Shown: positions 24,421 through 32,897 of the stretch, piece after piece
How positions within the stretch are numbered: position 1 is the stretch's first letter
Layout: every line of letters starts with the position of its first letter
From: Burkholderia sp. BCC1644
Lineage (GTDB): Bacteria; Pseudomonadota; Gammaproteobacteria; Burkholderiales; Burkholderiaceae
DNA: 64,000 nt
Assembly (NCBI RefSeq): GCF_902833225.1
Contig: NZ_CADFEI010000026.1
Coordinates: 25,461 to 89,460, forward strand
Reading direction: 5' to 3'
Position numbers and translations under genes: made by a program
The notes under the pieces: model-generated
Told to the model about the DNA's origin: nothing
Seen by the model: only the letters and a program-made list of their open reading frames with translations
The model's database searches: none

Positions 24421-25898
24421 AGGCACTGATCGCAACATGGCCGCGACGTGTCGCCGTCGCCATTTCGGTATGGCCCGTCGTCGCCGTACTCATGGCCTCG
24501 CTGATGACGCACGTCGAACAACCCTACCCGGCCCATCTGGACATTGGAGATTGGATGAAACGATTCGTTGTCGTACCCGCCTTGGCTGCGCTGATGGTAT
24601 TCCTGTTTCTCACGGCCATGACGCGTCCTGCACAAGCCGCGCCTGCCCTGGAGCCTGCAGGGAATACGGCGCTTGAAGATGAAGCATCGGCGAAGCCGTT
24701 CGTCGCGCAGGTTGTCGGCCTGATCTGGATGAATCCGTTGCACCGGAAGGACTACCCGACCGAATGGCAATTGTTGTGGACGCAGGGGCTCGCCGCGCCA
24801 AACAAGAATGACGATATGGTCCGCACCGAACCGAAGATATTTACCACGCTGCAATCGGTAGCGGGTATCGCGTATGGAAACGAAGGCCAGGAGACGTTCA
24901 AGGGCTTCTACCACAAGTACATGTACAGGTTTCCTCTGCTGCTTCTCTCGCGCTATGCCTCAAATCCAAAATACTTCTACACGGTGAATCCCGACAACAA
25001 GAAGGATTGGCGGGAATTGGCAGGCATTCGCGTCGAGCTTGCGATCCCGGATCGACTCGAGGCTGACGACTCGCAGAGCTATTTGCAAAACTCGATTCGA
25101 AAGACGTTTTCGATCGGCAATCGGTATTTCCCGACGATGTGGAGCCGCGACACGCTGCCTGACGTGCAACTCACGCAAGGCGGCGCGAACGCCGGCTTCA
25201 CGGCGCTGAACAAGGCGTTGGACTACTTGCGGGACAATCCAGACAAGACCGTGTGGGTGGTGAACTGGGACGCGCCGAATTTTCCGCCGGTCGACGCGCA
25301 GATCAACGAGAACCTCGTCGTGCTGTTTCTCGCCGGCCCGAACTTCGATACGCAGCGCGAACCGCTCGCCTGGATCGGCAAGGCCGCCACCGGTAACACG
25401 CAAGCGTTTTCGCCGAAGGTCGGCACGACGCGGATCGTGCAGGCGTGGAAAGCCACCATCGGCGAGGCAGCGCGCAATGCCGGCATCGCGGTCCCGGATC
25501 TCACGTACATCGTGCACGACGCAGGGAAAGGCAGTGACGCAGCCTCGTCACGTCTCGTCGCACTCACGCAGACCCTGACGGAAACGCTCCCGGAATACGA
25601 TCACCGGCAACAGACATTCAACACGGCAGCCCTGCTCGGTGACATGGGAACCGGCAGCGCATTGACCGACGTTGCGCTGGCGATCGGCCGGATCAATCAC
25701 TTCGGCGGTAACGCATTGGTCGCCGGCACGACCGACCCGGCGCATCCCGTCGCGGTCGTCGTCAGGCCGCCGTCGACGCTCACGCCGATCGATCCGGACA
25801 AGGATTGGTTCCGCGCGCGTGGCGGGAACAATGCCTACCTGCCGTGGTGGGGACGCCGGCACGACACCAAATACGGAATGCAGGGCTATTCGTGGTGA
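24417..25898 (+). CDS. Tla3-like partner of the type VI lipase (DUF2875)
   Basis: This 493-residue protein begins with two hydrophobic segments (VAVAISVWPVVAVLMASLM and FVVVPALAALMVFLFLTAM), then the DUF2875 body with FVAQVVGLIWMNPLHRKDYP and LPWWGRRHDTKYGMQGY at the C terminus. In Pseudomonas aeruginosa the DUF2875 protein Tla3 is encoded beside Tle3 and is needed to load it onto VgrG2b. The start is TTG at 24417, overlapping the effector's TGA, with a GGAGG box six bases upstream. Tight coupling supports a stoichiometric partner. Here it could also provide immunity, since no separate immunity gene is visible. Confidence 0.8.
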   Translation: MKALIATWPRRVAVAISVWPVVAVLMASLMTHVEQPYPAHLDIGDWMKRFVVVPALAALMVFLFLTAMTRPAQAAPALEPAGNTALEDEASAKPFVAQVVGLIWMNPLHRKDYPTEWQLLWTQGLAAPNKNDDMVRTEPKIFTTLQSVAGIAYGNEGQETFKGFYHKYMYRFPLLLLSRYASNPKYFYTVNPDNKKDWRELAGIRVELAIPDRLEADDSQSYLQNSIRKTFSIGNRYFPTMWSRDTLPDVQLTQGGANAGFTALNKALDYLRDNPDKTVWVVNWDAPNFPPVDAQINENLVVLFLAGPNFDTQREPLAWIGKAATGNTQAFSPKVGTTRIVQAWKATIGEAARNAGIAVPDLTYIVHDAGKGSDAASSRLVALTQTLTETLPEYDHRQQTFNTAALLGDMGTGSALTDVALAIGRINHFGGNALVAGTTDPAHPVAVVVRPPSTLTPIDPDKDWFRARGGNNAYLPWWGRRHDTKYGMQGYSW

Positions 25899-26022
25899 CG
25901 CAGATGACTCGGAGGCGCGAGCCGTTCGACCGGGATCGCGTCGCCGCGTCACGCACGGCAATGGTCACAATACGGGAATCGCGCGGGTAGGCGACGTTCC
26001 CCACACGGCAGCCGGATCGAAT

Positions 26023-26081
<59 letters not shown>

Positions 26082-26197
26082 ACGAGCAAGGTCATGGGGC
26101 GCGCAGTCGCGCGCCATTCACCACGGATGATGGGGCGGCAATGAACAGCGTGCCTCGCGGGGCACGCGTCCGCTGGCTTCGCCGCGCCCACGCGCCG

Positions 26198-26743
26198 TCA
26201 CGGCGCAAGCCGCGTGAACACGTAGTCGTGGTTCTTCACCAGTGCCTGGTGACACGCAAAGCACGTCTTATGCTGGCCGGTATCGGCCGGCACGCCGTTG
26301 ATGAAGCGCCCGAAGCCCCAGCCGCCCGTCGATGCATAACGCCGCGAATCCTTCACCATCACCTGCACGGTCGTCGGCTTGCCGGGCACCGTCGCCGACG
26401 CGAACTCGTCGGACTGCTTGCGCTTGTACGCGAGCTTCACGAGGATCGTGCCGTCCGGAAACGGCAGCGTCGCCTGTTCGAGCGCGCGGATCGCAACGGG
26501 ATTGCCGAGCACCACGCGCAGTTCGTCGAGCGGCGCGGCCTCTTCTGCCGGCGCGACCATTTCCCACTTCCGGTAGCCAGGTGGGATCGTCACGCCGTAG
26601 ATCGGCGATGCTGCCGCGTCCGGCTTCGGTTGCTCCGCGAACGCGACCGGCCCGCTCGCCGACAGCGCGCCGCCCAGCAGCACGCCCGCGACGAGCACGC
26701 GGCGCGCGCCGCGCTGCAATACCCCCATGCCAGCAGCCCGCAT
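26198..26743 (-). CDS. cytochrome P460 family periplasmic haem protein
   Basis: This 181-residue protein has a signal peptide (residues 1-33, ending near AFAEQ) and a cytochrome P460 domain. It contains TIPPGYRKWEMVAP, LPFPDGTILVKLAYK and a single haem-binding CFACHQALVKNHDYVFTRL at the C terminus. P460 proteins are periplasmic c-type cytochromes; some oxidise hydroxylamine or bind NO, but many have no assigned role. The ATG at 26743 overlaps the TGA of the upstream hydrolase gene by one base (TGATG), and a GGAG box lies eight bases upstream, so the two are translationally coupled. Confidence 0.88.
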   Translation of the reverse strand: MRAAGMGVLQRGARRVLVAGVLLGGALSASGPVAFAEQPKPDAAASPIYGVTIPPGYRKWEMVAPAEEAAPLDELRVVLGNPVAIRALEQATLPFPDGTILVKLAYKRKQSDEFASATVPGKPTTVQVMVKDSRRYASTGGWGFGRFINGVPADTGQHKTCFACHQALVKNHDYVFTRLAP

Positions 26744-27786
26744 CAGAGATGCTCCACTTGCAGGATCGCATCGGCAAACGCCTGCGGCGCTTCCTGCGGC
26801 AGGTTGTGGCCGATGCCGCCGGTGATCGTCCGGTGCTGGTACTTGCCGGTGAATTTCTTCGCGTACGCGGCCGGTTCCGGATGCGGCGCGCCGTTCGCGT
26901 CGCCTTCCATCGTGATGGTCGGCACCGTGATCGCCGGGCCGGCCGCAAGACGCCGCTCGATGTCGTCGTATTGCGCTTCGCCCTTCGCGAGCCCGAGGCG
27001 CCAGCGATAGTTGTGGATCACGACGGCCACGTGATCGGGGTTCTGGAACGACGCGGCCGAGCGCGCATAGGTTTCGTCGGAGAACTGCCACTTCGGCGAC
27101 GCGAGTTGCCAGATCAGCTTGTTGAACGCATCGCGGTTCGCCGCATAGCCGAGTTCGCCGCGCTCGGTCGTGAAGTAGAACTGGTACCACCACTGGAATT
27201 CGGCCTGCGGCGGCAGCGGCTTGCGATTCGCCTCCTGGCTGCCGATCAGGTAGCCGCTTACCGACACCAGCGCCTTCACGCGCTGCGGCCACAGCGCCGC
27301 GATGATGTCGGCCGTGCGCGCACCCCAGTCGTAGCCGCCGAACACGGCACTGTCGATTTTCAGCGCATCCATCAGCGCGACGATGTCGACGGCCGTCACG
27401 GCCTGCTGGCCGTTGCGCACCGTGTCGGCCGAGCGGAACGTCGTCGAGCCGTAGCCGCGCAGGTACGGCACGATCACGCGATAGCCCGCCTTGACGAGCA
27501 GCGGCGCGACTTCTGCGTAGCTGTAGATGTCGTACGGCCAGCCGTGCAGCAGGAACACCACGGGGCCCTTCTTCGGCCCGAGATCCGCATATCCGACGCT
27601 GAGCACGCCTGCGTCGATCTGGTGGATCGTGCCCAGCGACGCCACGCCGGCTGCACGCTTCCCGGTCGATGCATCGGGGGCGGACTGCGCACGCGCCAGC
27701 GCGCTGAACCCGAGGTCGGCGAGGCTCAGGCTCGCCAGCGTCGTGCCCAGGATCAGGCGGCGGCGGGTGTTCACGGTATCAGGCAT
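26743..27786 (-). CDS. exported epoxide-hydrolase-like alpha/beta hydrolase
   Basis: This 347-residue enzyme has a Tat-type signal (TRRRLILGTTLASLSLADLG, cleavage near ARAQS). The fold shows FLLHGWPYDIYSY, the nucleophile elbow GGYDWGARTA with an aspartate nucleophile, and the histidine in GGIGHNLPQEAP, the pattern of epoxide hydrolases and haloalkane dehalogenases. The ATG at 27786 has a GGAGA box; the longer frame upstream lacks similarity. It is coupled to a cytochrome P460 gene by a one-base overlap, suggesting a joint periplasmic oxidation-hydrolysis function. Confidence 0.88.
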   Translation of the reverse strand: MPDTVNTRRRLILGTTLASLSLADLGFSALARAQSAPDASTGKRAAGVASLGTIHQIDAGVLSVGYADLGPKKGPVVFLLHGWPYDIYSYAEVAPLLVKAGYRVIVPYLRGYGSTTFRSADTVRNGQQAVTAVDIVALMDALKIDSAVFGGYDWGARTADIIAALWPQRVKALVSVSGYLIGSQEANRKPLPPQAEFQWWYQFYFTTERGELGYAANRDAFNKLIWQLASPKWQFSDETYARSAASFQNPDHVAVVIHNYRWRLGLAKGEAQYDDIERRLAAGPAITVPTITMEGDANGAPHPEPAAYAKKFTGKYQHRTITGGIGHNLPQEAPQAFADAILQVEHL

Positions 27787-28044
27787 GACTCGTTCTCCAT
27801 TGTCGATCGCTAAGGAAAGGGCCCGCGGCACGTGCGGGCAATCAGGTGTCGCCGTTCGCAGCGGCGGCGCATGGCACCGCGCCGCCGTGTGAATCGCTTC
27901 ACCGGTTTTATATCCGAACCATCCGGAGGCTTTGTATCTCAACGTATCCGTGTGCGAACACGACACACGGCGATTCAAAAATCACGCGAGAGACGACGTT
28001 TTCGGGCGGCCGCGCGGCACACGCGGCGCCCGTGCGCCGATATG

Positions 28045-29424
28045 TCAGAACAGCTTGGCGATCGCGGGCACACTGAGCACCGCGACGTAGTAGCCCATGA
28101 ACTGCACGCCCGTGTTGAACGCGAACAGGCGCGACAGCATCCCGCCGAACAGGCCGATCGTCACGATCACGGCGAGCCCCAGCAACTGCCCTTCCCAGAC
28201 GCCGATCACGACGATCAGCCCCGCGAAGGTCGCGATGATCGCCTCGTGGCTCAGCTTGCGCGCGACGAACGACGCCGCACGGTGCGCATGGTGCATCGCG
28301 AGCGGATACGCGATCAGCGCGGCCAGCAGGATCGACAGCAGCCCGTAACCGAGGAACTCGGGCCAGCTCATCAACGTATGCAGGTTGTGGATCTGCCCGC
28401 TCGCCGCATCGACCGTGAAGCGCGGCGGCGCATTGAACAGCGGCGCGGCCGGGCCGGCCGCCACCGGGCTCAGCGGCAACCCGAACGCAATCAGCGGAAT
28501 CAGCGCCTCGGCGATGTAGGTCGCCTCCGTCACGCCGTTACGCGCGGCGATCACCGTCGTCAGGCGCTGATAAGCGTGACGCACGCGCGCGCCGACGATC
28601 TCGCCCATCAGCACCGTCATCGCGACCGGGCTGAACACGAAGGTCGCGCTCGACACGGCGGCCGTGCCGACCGTCCACGCGACCTGCTCGCGGTCGAGCA
28701 CCTTCAGCGGATTCGGGAAATAGCCGCGCCAGCTTTTCACGTCGGGGGCGAGCACGAACGTCGACGGCCCGTCGCGGCGCATGCGCCGCCGCTCGGCCGG
28801 CGACAGGATCGAGAACAGGTCGGCCACCAGCGGCCCGATCGCGATCCCGAGGAAGTAGCTGACGCTCAGCTTCACGCCGTAGTGGCCCGTCAGCGCCTGC
28901 AGCCCGACCACCAGCATCACGAACGGCACGAGCAGCAGCACCGACGCCCAGCGCCCCGCCGAGAAGTACGCAATGCCGACGGCCGCCGCGAGGAACACCC
29001 ACGGCGCGGCCTTCGCGATCGCTGCGCCAAACGGCGCGAGCAGCGATGCGAACAGCACCGCGAGCGGCAGCGCGACGAACGCGGCGACGATCGCACCCGA
29101 GATCATCTTGCGCAGCGCGATGTGCGGCACGCCGAGCGCACGCAGCAGCGTTGCCTGCTGCAGCAGCGGCGCGGCCATCGTGTCGCCGGGAATGCCGAGC
29201 AGCGCGGTCGGGATCGAATGCGTGATGTGCTTGGCCACCGCGCCCGCGAGGAAGAACGTGAAGACGCCGGCGGGCGGCACGCCGAGCAGCGCGACGAGCA
29301 ACGTCAGCGGCGCGATCGTCGTCGTTTCGTCGGTGCCGGAGATCAACCCGATGCCGGAGAACACGATCGCGCCGAGCAGCCCCATCGCGAACGCGGCCGG
29401 CAGCGCATGCAGCAGCGCGTCCAT
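28045..29424 (-). CDS. TctA-like tripartite tricarboxylate transporter permease
   Basis: This 459-residue inner-membrane protein resembles the large TctA subunit of tripartite tricarboxylate transporters, with about eleven hydrophobic segments, an early GLLGAIVFSGIGLISGTDET and the TctA-type ALLGIPGDTMAAPLL near residue 75. Its start overlaps the TGA of the preceding 2-TM protein gene by one base. No TctC-type binding protein is encoded nearby, which is unusual. It is in an operon with HMG-CoA reductase, so mevalonate or a related branched acid is the most likely cargo. Confidence 0.75.
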   Translation of the reverse strand: MDALLHALPAAFAMGLLGAIVFSGIGLISGTDETTTIAPLTLLVALLGVPPAGVFTFFLAGAVAKHITHSIPTALLGIPGDTMAAPLLQQATLLRALGVPHIALRKMISGAIVAAFVALPLAVLFASLLAPFGAAIAKAAPWVFLAAAVGIAYFSAGRWASVLLLVPFVMLVVGLQALTGHYGVKLSVSYFLGIAIGPLVADLFSILSPAERRRMRRDGPSTFVLAPDVKSWRGYFPNPLKVLDREQVAWTVGTAAVSSATFVFSPVAMTVLMGEIVGARVRHAYQRLTTVIAARNGVTEATYIAEALIPLIAFGLPLSPVAAGPAAPLFNAPPRFTVDAASGQIHNLHTLMSWPEFLGYGLLSILLAALIAYPLAMHHAHRAASFVARKLSHEAIIATFAGLIVVIGVWEGQLLGLAVIVTIGLFGGMLSRLFAFNTGVQFMGYYVAVLSVPAIAKLF

Positions 29425-29921
29425 CAGCGGCCTCCCGCGCGTGCGCGCCCGGACGATGCGTCGTATGACGCGAACAGGTCGAGCAGCCCGAGCTCCTCCA
29501 TCTCGGCACGCGCGCTGGCCGACAGGTCGCTCGTCGAGCCCAGCCCGCCCGATGCTTCGGCGAGCTGCCGGAGCGCCTCGTCGCGCTCGGCACCGCCGGC
29601 TGCGTGTTCGATCACGGTGCGCTTCGGCTTGAACAGCACCGCGCAGATCGTGCCGGCCAGCAGGCAGCCGCCGAGGCCGATCAGCATTGCGTAGGCACGC
29701 GCAATCGCCACGTCGTGGACGAACGATGCGAGCACGACGCGGCCGATCTCGAACGCGCCGAGGCTGATCGCGATGCCGAGCAGCACCGACCACGCAAGAT
29801 GTTTCGTCGCCACCGTGTCGCCCCACACCTCGACGAGCGTCGAGGCCGCCGCTTCGGCGCCGGCCAACGGCCGCGCGCGATCCGGCGCGGTTGCGACCGC
29901 GCTTGAACCGGTCTGTTCCAT
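29424..29921 (-). CDS. small two-helix membrane protein, partner of the TctA-like permease
   Basis: This 165-residue protein has two hydrophobic segments, about residues 42-67 (WSVLLGIAISLGAFEIGRVV) and 75-96 (AMLIGLGGCLLAGTICAVLF), and a charged C-terminal tail. It overlaps the permease gene by one base and follows HMG-CoA reductase by 87 bp. The ATG at 29921 has a GGAGGAG box. Position and topology suggest a TctB-like small subunit, though TctB normally has four helices. I do not recognise the family with certainty. Confidence 0.7.
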   Translation of the reverse strand: MEQTGSSAVATAPDRARPLAGAEAAASTLVEVWGDTVATKHLAWSVLLGIAISLGAFEIGRVVLASFVHDVAIARAYAMLIGLGGCLLAGTICAVLFKPKRTVIEHAAGGAERDEALRQLAEASGGLGSTSDLSASARAEMEELGLLDLFASYDASSGRARAGGR

Positions 29922-30008
29922 GTGTCTCCTCCTGGATTGATATGTCGCCGGTCTGGCCGGCGTGGCGCGCTGCACGCCGCACGGTTCGCGCGGCGCGCAG
30001 TCCGCGCG

Positions 30009-31295
30009 TCAGCCGCCGATGCGGCCCGCGAGCAACTCGACCGCGAAGTCGGTGCGCACGTCTTTCGCCGCGACCATCTGCTGCGCGATCCGTTCGATGT
30101 CCGCGCCGGTCGCACCCGCCGCGACGGCGATGTTCCGCGCATGCAGCGCCATGTGGCCACGCTGGATGCCCTCGGTCGCGAGCGCACGCAGCGCACCGAG
30201 ATTTTGCGCAAGCCCGACCGCGACCGCAATTTCGCCGAGTTCCTGCGCGGATGTCACGTTCATGATCTTCAGCGCGAGACGCGCGAGCGGATGCGTCTTC
30301 GTCGCGCCGCCGACGAGCCCGACCGGCATCGGCATCTCGATCGTGCCGACGAGATCGCCATTGGCGGCCTTCTCCCACGTGGTCAGCGACGTATAACGAC
30401 CGCTGCGGCTCGCGTACGCATGCGCGCCGGCCTCGACCGCGCGCCAGTCGTTGCCGGTCGCGACCACGACCGGATCGATGCCGTTCATGATGCCCTTGTT
30501 GTGTGTCGCCGCGCGGTACGGGTCGGTGGCCGCGAACACGTACGCGTCGATCACGCGGTCGATCACGTCTTCGCCGGAATAGGCGTCGGTCGCGAGCGTG
30601 GCGGCCGAGTACCGTACCTCTGCACGTGCCAACCGGAGATCCGCCAGGTTGGACAGTATCCGCAACCGTACCTGGCCCCCGGTAATCGCTTCGATCCGCG
30701 TCGCGACGGTTTCGGCCATCGTGTTGACCGTGTTCGCGCCCATCGCGTCGCGCACGTCGACGATCAGGTGCGCGACGACCATCGCGCCGCGCGGCGTGTC
30801 GGGGAACACATGGACCTCGATGTCGCGGCAGCCGCCGCCGAGACCGACGAGCACCTTGTCGCGGCTGTTCGCGAGGGCGATCAGCTCGGCCGCGTGCCGC
30901 AGGATCGCGAGCCGCGCGCCGTACGGATCGTCGACGCCGATCACCTGCACCTGCGCGCGCATCAGCGGGCCGCTGCTCGACGTGCGGAAGCCGCCGGCCG
31001 CGCGGGACAGTTTCGCCATGTACGAGGCGGCCGCAACGATCGACGGCTCCTCGACGGCCATCGGCACGATCACGTCACGGTCGTTGATCCGGAAGTAACC
31101 GGCCACGGCCATCGGCAGCTCGAACGTGCCGATCACGTTCTCGATCATCCCGTTCGCGGTATCGAGCGGCAGCGCGCCGGGTTTCGCGAGCAGCGCATGC
31201 TCGGCATCGTCGAGCCCGACGGCGCGGGACAGGTGGGACAGGCGTTGCTCGGGCGTGAGTGAGCGGAAGTTCGGCAAGGCGGAATCGGTCGGCAT
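30009..31295 (-). CDS. mvaA: degradative (class II) HMG-CoA reductase
   Basis: This 428-residue enzyme interconverts mevalonate and HMG-CoA with NAD(H). It has the same length as the Pseudomonas mevalonii enzyme, and the catalytic residues fall at identical numbers: E83 (VEEPSIVAAAS), K267 (ATHNKGIMNG), D283 (TGNDWRAVEAG) and H381 (IQRGHMALHARN). The CoA/nicotinamide motif DAMGANTVNTM is intact. The ATG at 31295 was chosen because the upstream frame is unrelated. It leads an operon with a TctA-like transporter and diverges from a MocR regulator, implying growth on mevalonate. HMG-CoA lyase, the next step, is not in the window. Confidence 0.96.
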   Translation of the reverse strand: MPTDSALPNFRSLTPEQRLSHLSRAVGLDDAEHALLAKPGALPLDTANGMIENVIGTFELPMAVAGYFRINDRDVIVPMAVEEPSIVAAASYMAKLSRAAGGFRTSSSGPLMRAQVQVIGVDDPYGARLAILRHAAELIALANSRDKVLVGLGGGCRDIEVHVFPDTPRGAMVVAHLIVDVRDAMGANTVNTMAETVATRIEAITGGQVRLRILSNLADLRLARAEVRYSAATLATDAYSGEDVIDRVIDAYVFAATDPYRAATHNKGIMNGIDPVVVATGNDWRAVEAGAHAYASRSGRYTSLTTWEKAANGDLVGTIEMPMPVGLVGGATKTHPLARLALKIMNVTSAQELGEIAVAVGLAQNLGALRALATEGIQRGHMALHARNIAVAAGATGADIERIAQQMVAAKDVRTDFAVELLAGRIGG

Positions 31296-31375
31296 GATGG
31301 GTCTGCTGTTTCGGGGTGGCGGTGTTGCCCGTCGGCGCTTGCGGCGGGCAGCGGATAGCCGAATAATAGTCACGC

Positions 31376-31426
31376 TGTACCCAATGAAAAGGTACAGAAC
31401 GCGCAGACAGTCACCCAACCGTACCC
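31376..31426. promoter_or_regulatory. operator repeats of the MocR regulator
   Basis: TGTACC-N9-GGTACA (31376-31396) is a perfect inverted repeat, and GTACCC-A(A)TGA occurs twice in direct orientation, at 31377 and 31421, 44 bp apart. MocR proteins typically bind direct repeats between themselves and a divergent target; here HMG-CoA reductase lies on one side and the regulator on the other. Confidence 0.6.
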
Positions 31427-31458
31427 ATGACAGTGGACCCGCCCGACGGAACATTCCG

Positions 31459-32844
31459 ATGAAACAGCGTGCAAAAGCCAGCCTGTCTGGCGCGATGGCG
31501 GACAATCTCGCCAGACAGATCGAGGAAGGCGTGTTGCCGGCCGGCGCGAAGCTGCCTTCCATCAGGGAATACGCTGAGGCGTCCGGCTGCTCGAAGAACA
31601 CCGTGATCAGCGCGTTCGAGATGCTCGCGGCCGACGGCCTGATCGAGCCGCGCCGCGGCTCCGGCTTCTTCGTCACGCGGCGCGCCGCGGCCGCACCCGA
31701 GATCGACGAGCCGAGTTCGCTCGACCGCGCGATGGACATCGTGTGGCTGATGCGCGAGCAGCTGCACGTGAAGCCCGACGTGCTCAATCTCGGCGAAGGT
31801 TTCCCGCCGATCGAGTGGCTCGAGGAAACGCGGCTGAACCAGTACCAGCAGCGCATCATGCGCACGAGCGCCGCGTCGCTGTTCCGCTACGGCAGCCGCT
31901 TCGGCTACCTGCCGCTGCGCCAGTCGCTGCAGCAGAAGCTCGCCGGCTACGAGATCGAGGCGCCGCCCGCGCAGATCGTGCTCACGCATGGCGCAAACCA
32001 GGCGATGGACCTCGTGCTGCGCTACTTCGTGCGCCCCGGCGACACCGTGCTCGTCGACGATCCCGGTTACTACCCGCTGTTCGGCAAGCTGAAGCTGAGC
32101 GGCGCGAATATCGTCGGCGTGCCGCGCGAAATCGACGGCCCCGACGTCGCTAAACTGGCCGAACTGATCGCCGAATACCGGCCGAGGCTGTTCTTCACGC
32201 AATCGGTCGGGCACAACCCGACCGCGACCGATACGAGCGCGGCCAAGGCGCACCGCATCTTGCAGCTCGCCGACGCGCACGATCTGATCATCGTCGAGGA
32301 CGACGCACTCGCCGACCTGCGGCCGCGCTCGCTCACGCGCATCGCGACGCTCGACCAGTTGCGCCGGACGATCTATATCGGCAGTTTCTCGAAGTCGGTG
32401 TCGGCTGCGCTGCGGGTCGGTTTCCTTGCGTGCAATGCCGCGCTTGCCAGCGATCTCGCCGACGTGAAGATGCTGACGCACGTCAGCAGCTCCGAATACT
32501 GCGAACGCACGCTCGACGCGATCGTCAGCGACGGACACTTTCTCAGGCATACGAATCATCTACAGGAGAAACTGCGGCGTGCGACCGGCACCGCGCTCGA
32601 TGCGCTCGGCCGTCTCGGTGCGGAGGTCTATCGGCCCTGCGACCAGAACCTGTATCTGTGGGCCGCGCTGCCCGGCTGGCCCGATTCGATGCAGCTCGCG
32701 CAGGCGATGCTCGAGCGCGGTGTGATCCTCGCGCCGGGTGCGGTGTTTTCGCCGCAGGCGGACCGTCCGTCGAAGTATTGCCGGTTCAACGTCGCGTATC
32801 TCGCGGACAAGCGGTTCGCGCAGTCGTTGAGTGCGGTCGCGTAG
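31459..32844 (+). CDS. MocR-type GntR regulator with aminotransferase domain
   Basis: This 461-residue protein joins an N-terminal GntR winged helix (about residues 8-75: LPSIREYAEASGCSKNTVIS) to a class I aminotransferase-fold domain (about 110-455). The PLP lysine lies in YIGSFSKSVSAALRVGF, and HGANQAMDLVLRYF and EDDALADL also match the fold. MocR proteins sense PLP or an amino compound and act as regulators rather than transaminases. It diverges from the mevalonate operon across 163 bp with clear operator repeats, so it most likely controls HMG-CoA reductase and itself. The ATG at 31459 follows CGGAA weakly. Confidence 0.93.
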   Translation: MKQRAKASLSGAMADNLARQIEEGVLPAGAKLPSIREYAEASGCSKNTVISAFEMLAADGLIEPRRGSGFFVTRRAAAAPEIDEPSSLDRAMDIVWLMREQLHVKPDVLNLGEGFPPIEWLEETRLNQYQQRIMRTSAASLFRYGSRFGYLPLRQSLQQKLAGYEIEAPPAQIVLTHGANQAMDLVLRYFVRPGDTVLVDDPGYYPLFGKLKLSGANIVGVPREIDGPDVAKLAELIAEYRPRLFFTQSVGHNPTATDTSAAKAHRILQLADAHDLIIVEDDALADLRPRSLTRIATLDQLRRTIYIGSFSKSVSAALRVGFLACNAALASDLADVKMLTHVSSSEYCERTLDAIVSDGHFLRHTNHLQEKLRRATGTALDALGRLGAEVYRPCDQNLYLWAALPGWPDSMQLAQAMLERGVILAPGAVFSPQADRPSKYCRFNVAYLADKRFAQSLSAVA

Positions 32845-32897
32845 AAACTAACGCGGGCCGTACAACCACCGGCCCGCATTCACTGCACCTGCCCCGC

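Noticed and set aside
27832..29694. 620-codon plus-strand frame opposite the TctA-like permease
   Set aside because: It is Arg/Asp/Gln-rich low-complexity antisense sequence; the minus frame encodes a clear polytopic membrane protein.
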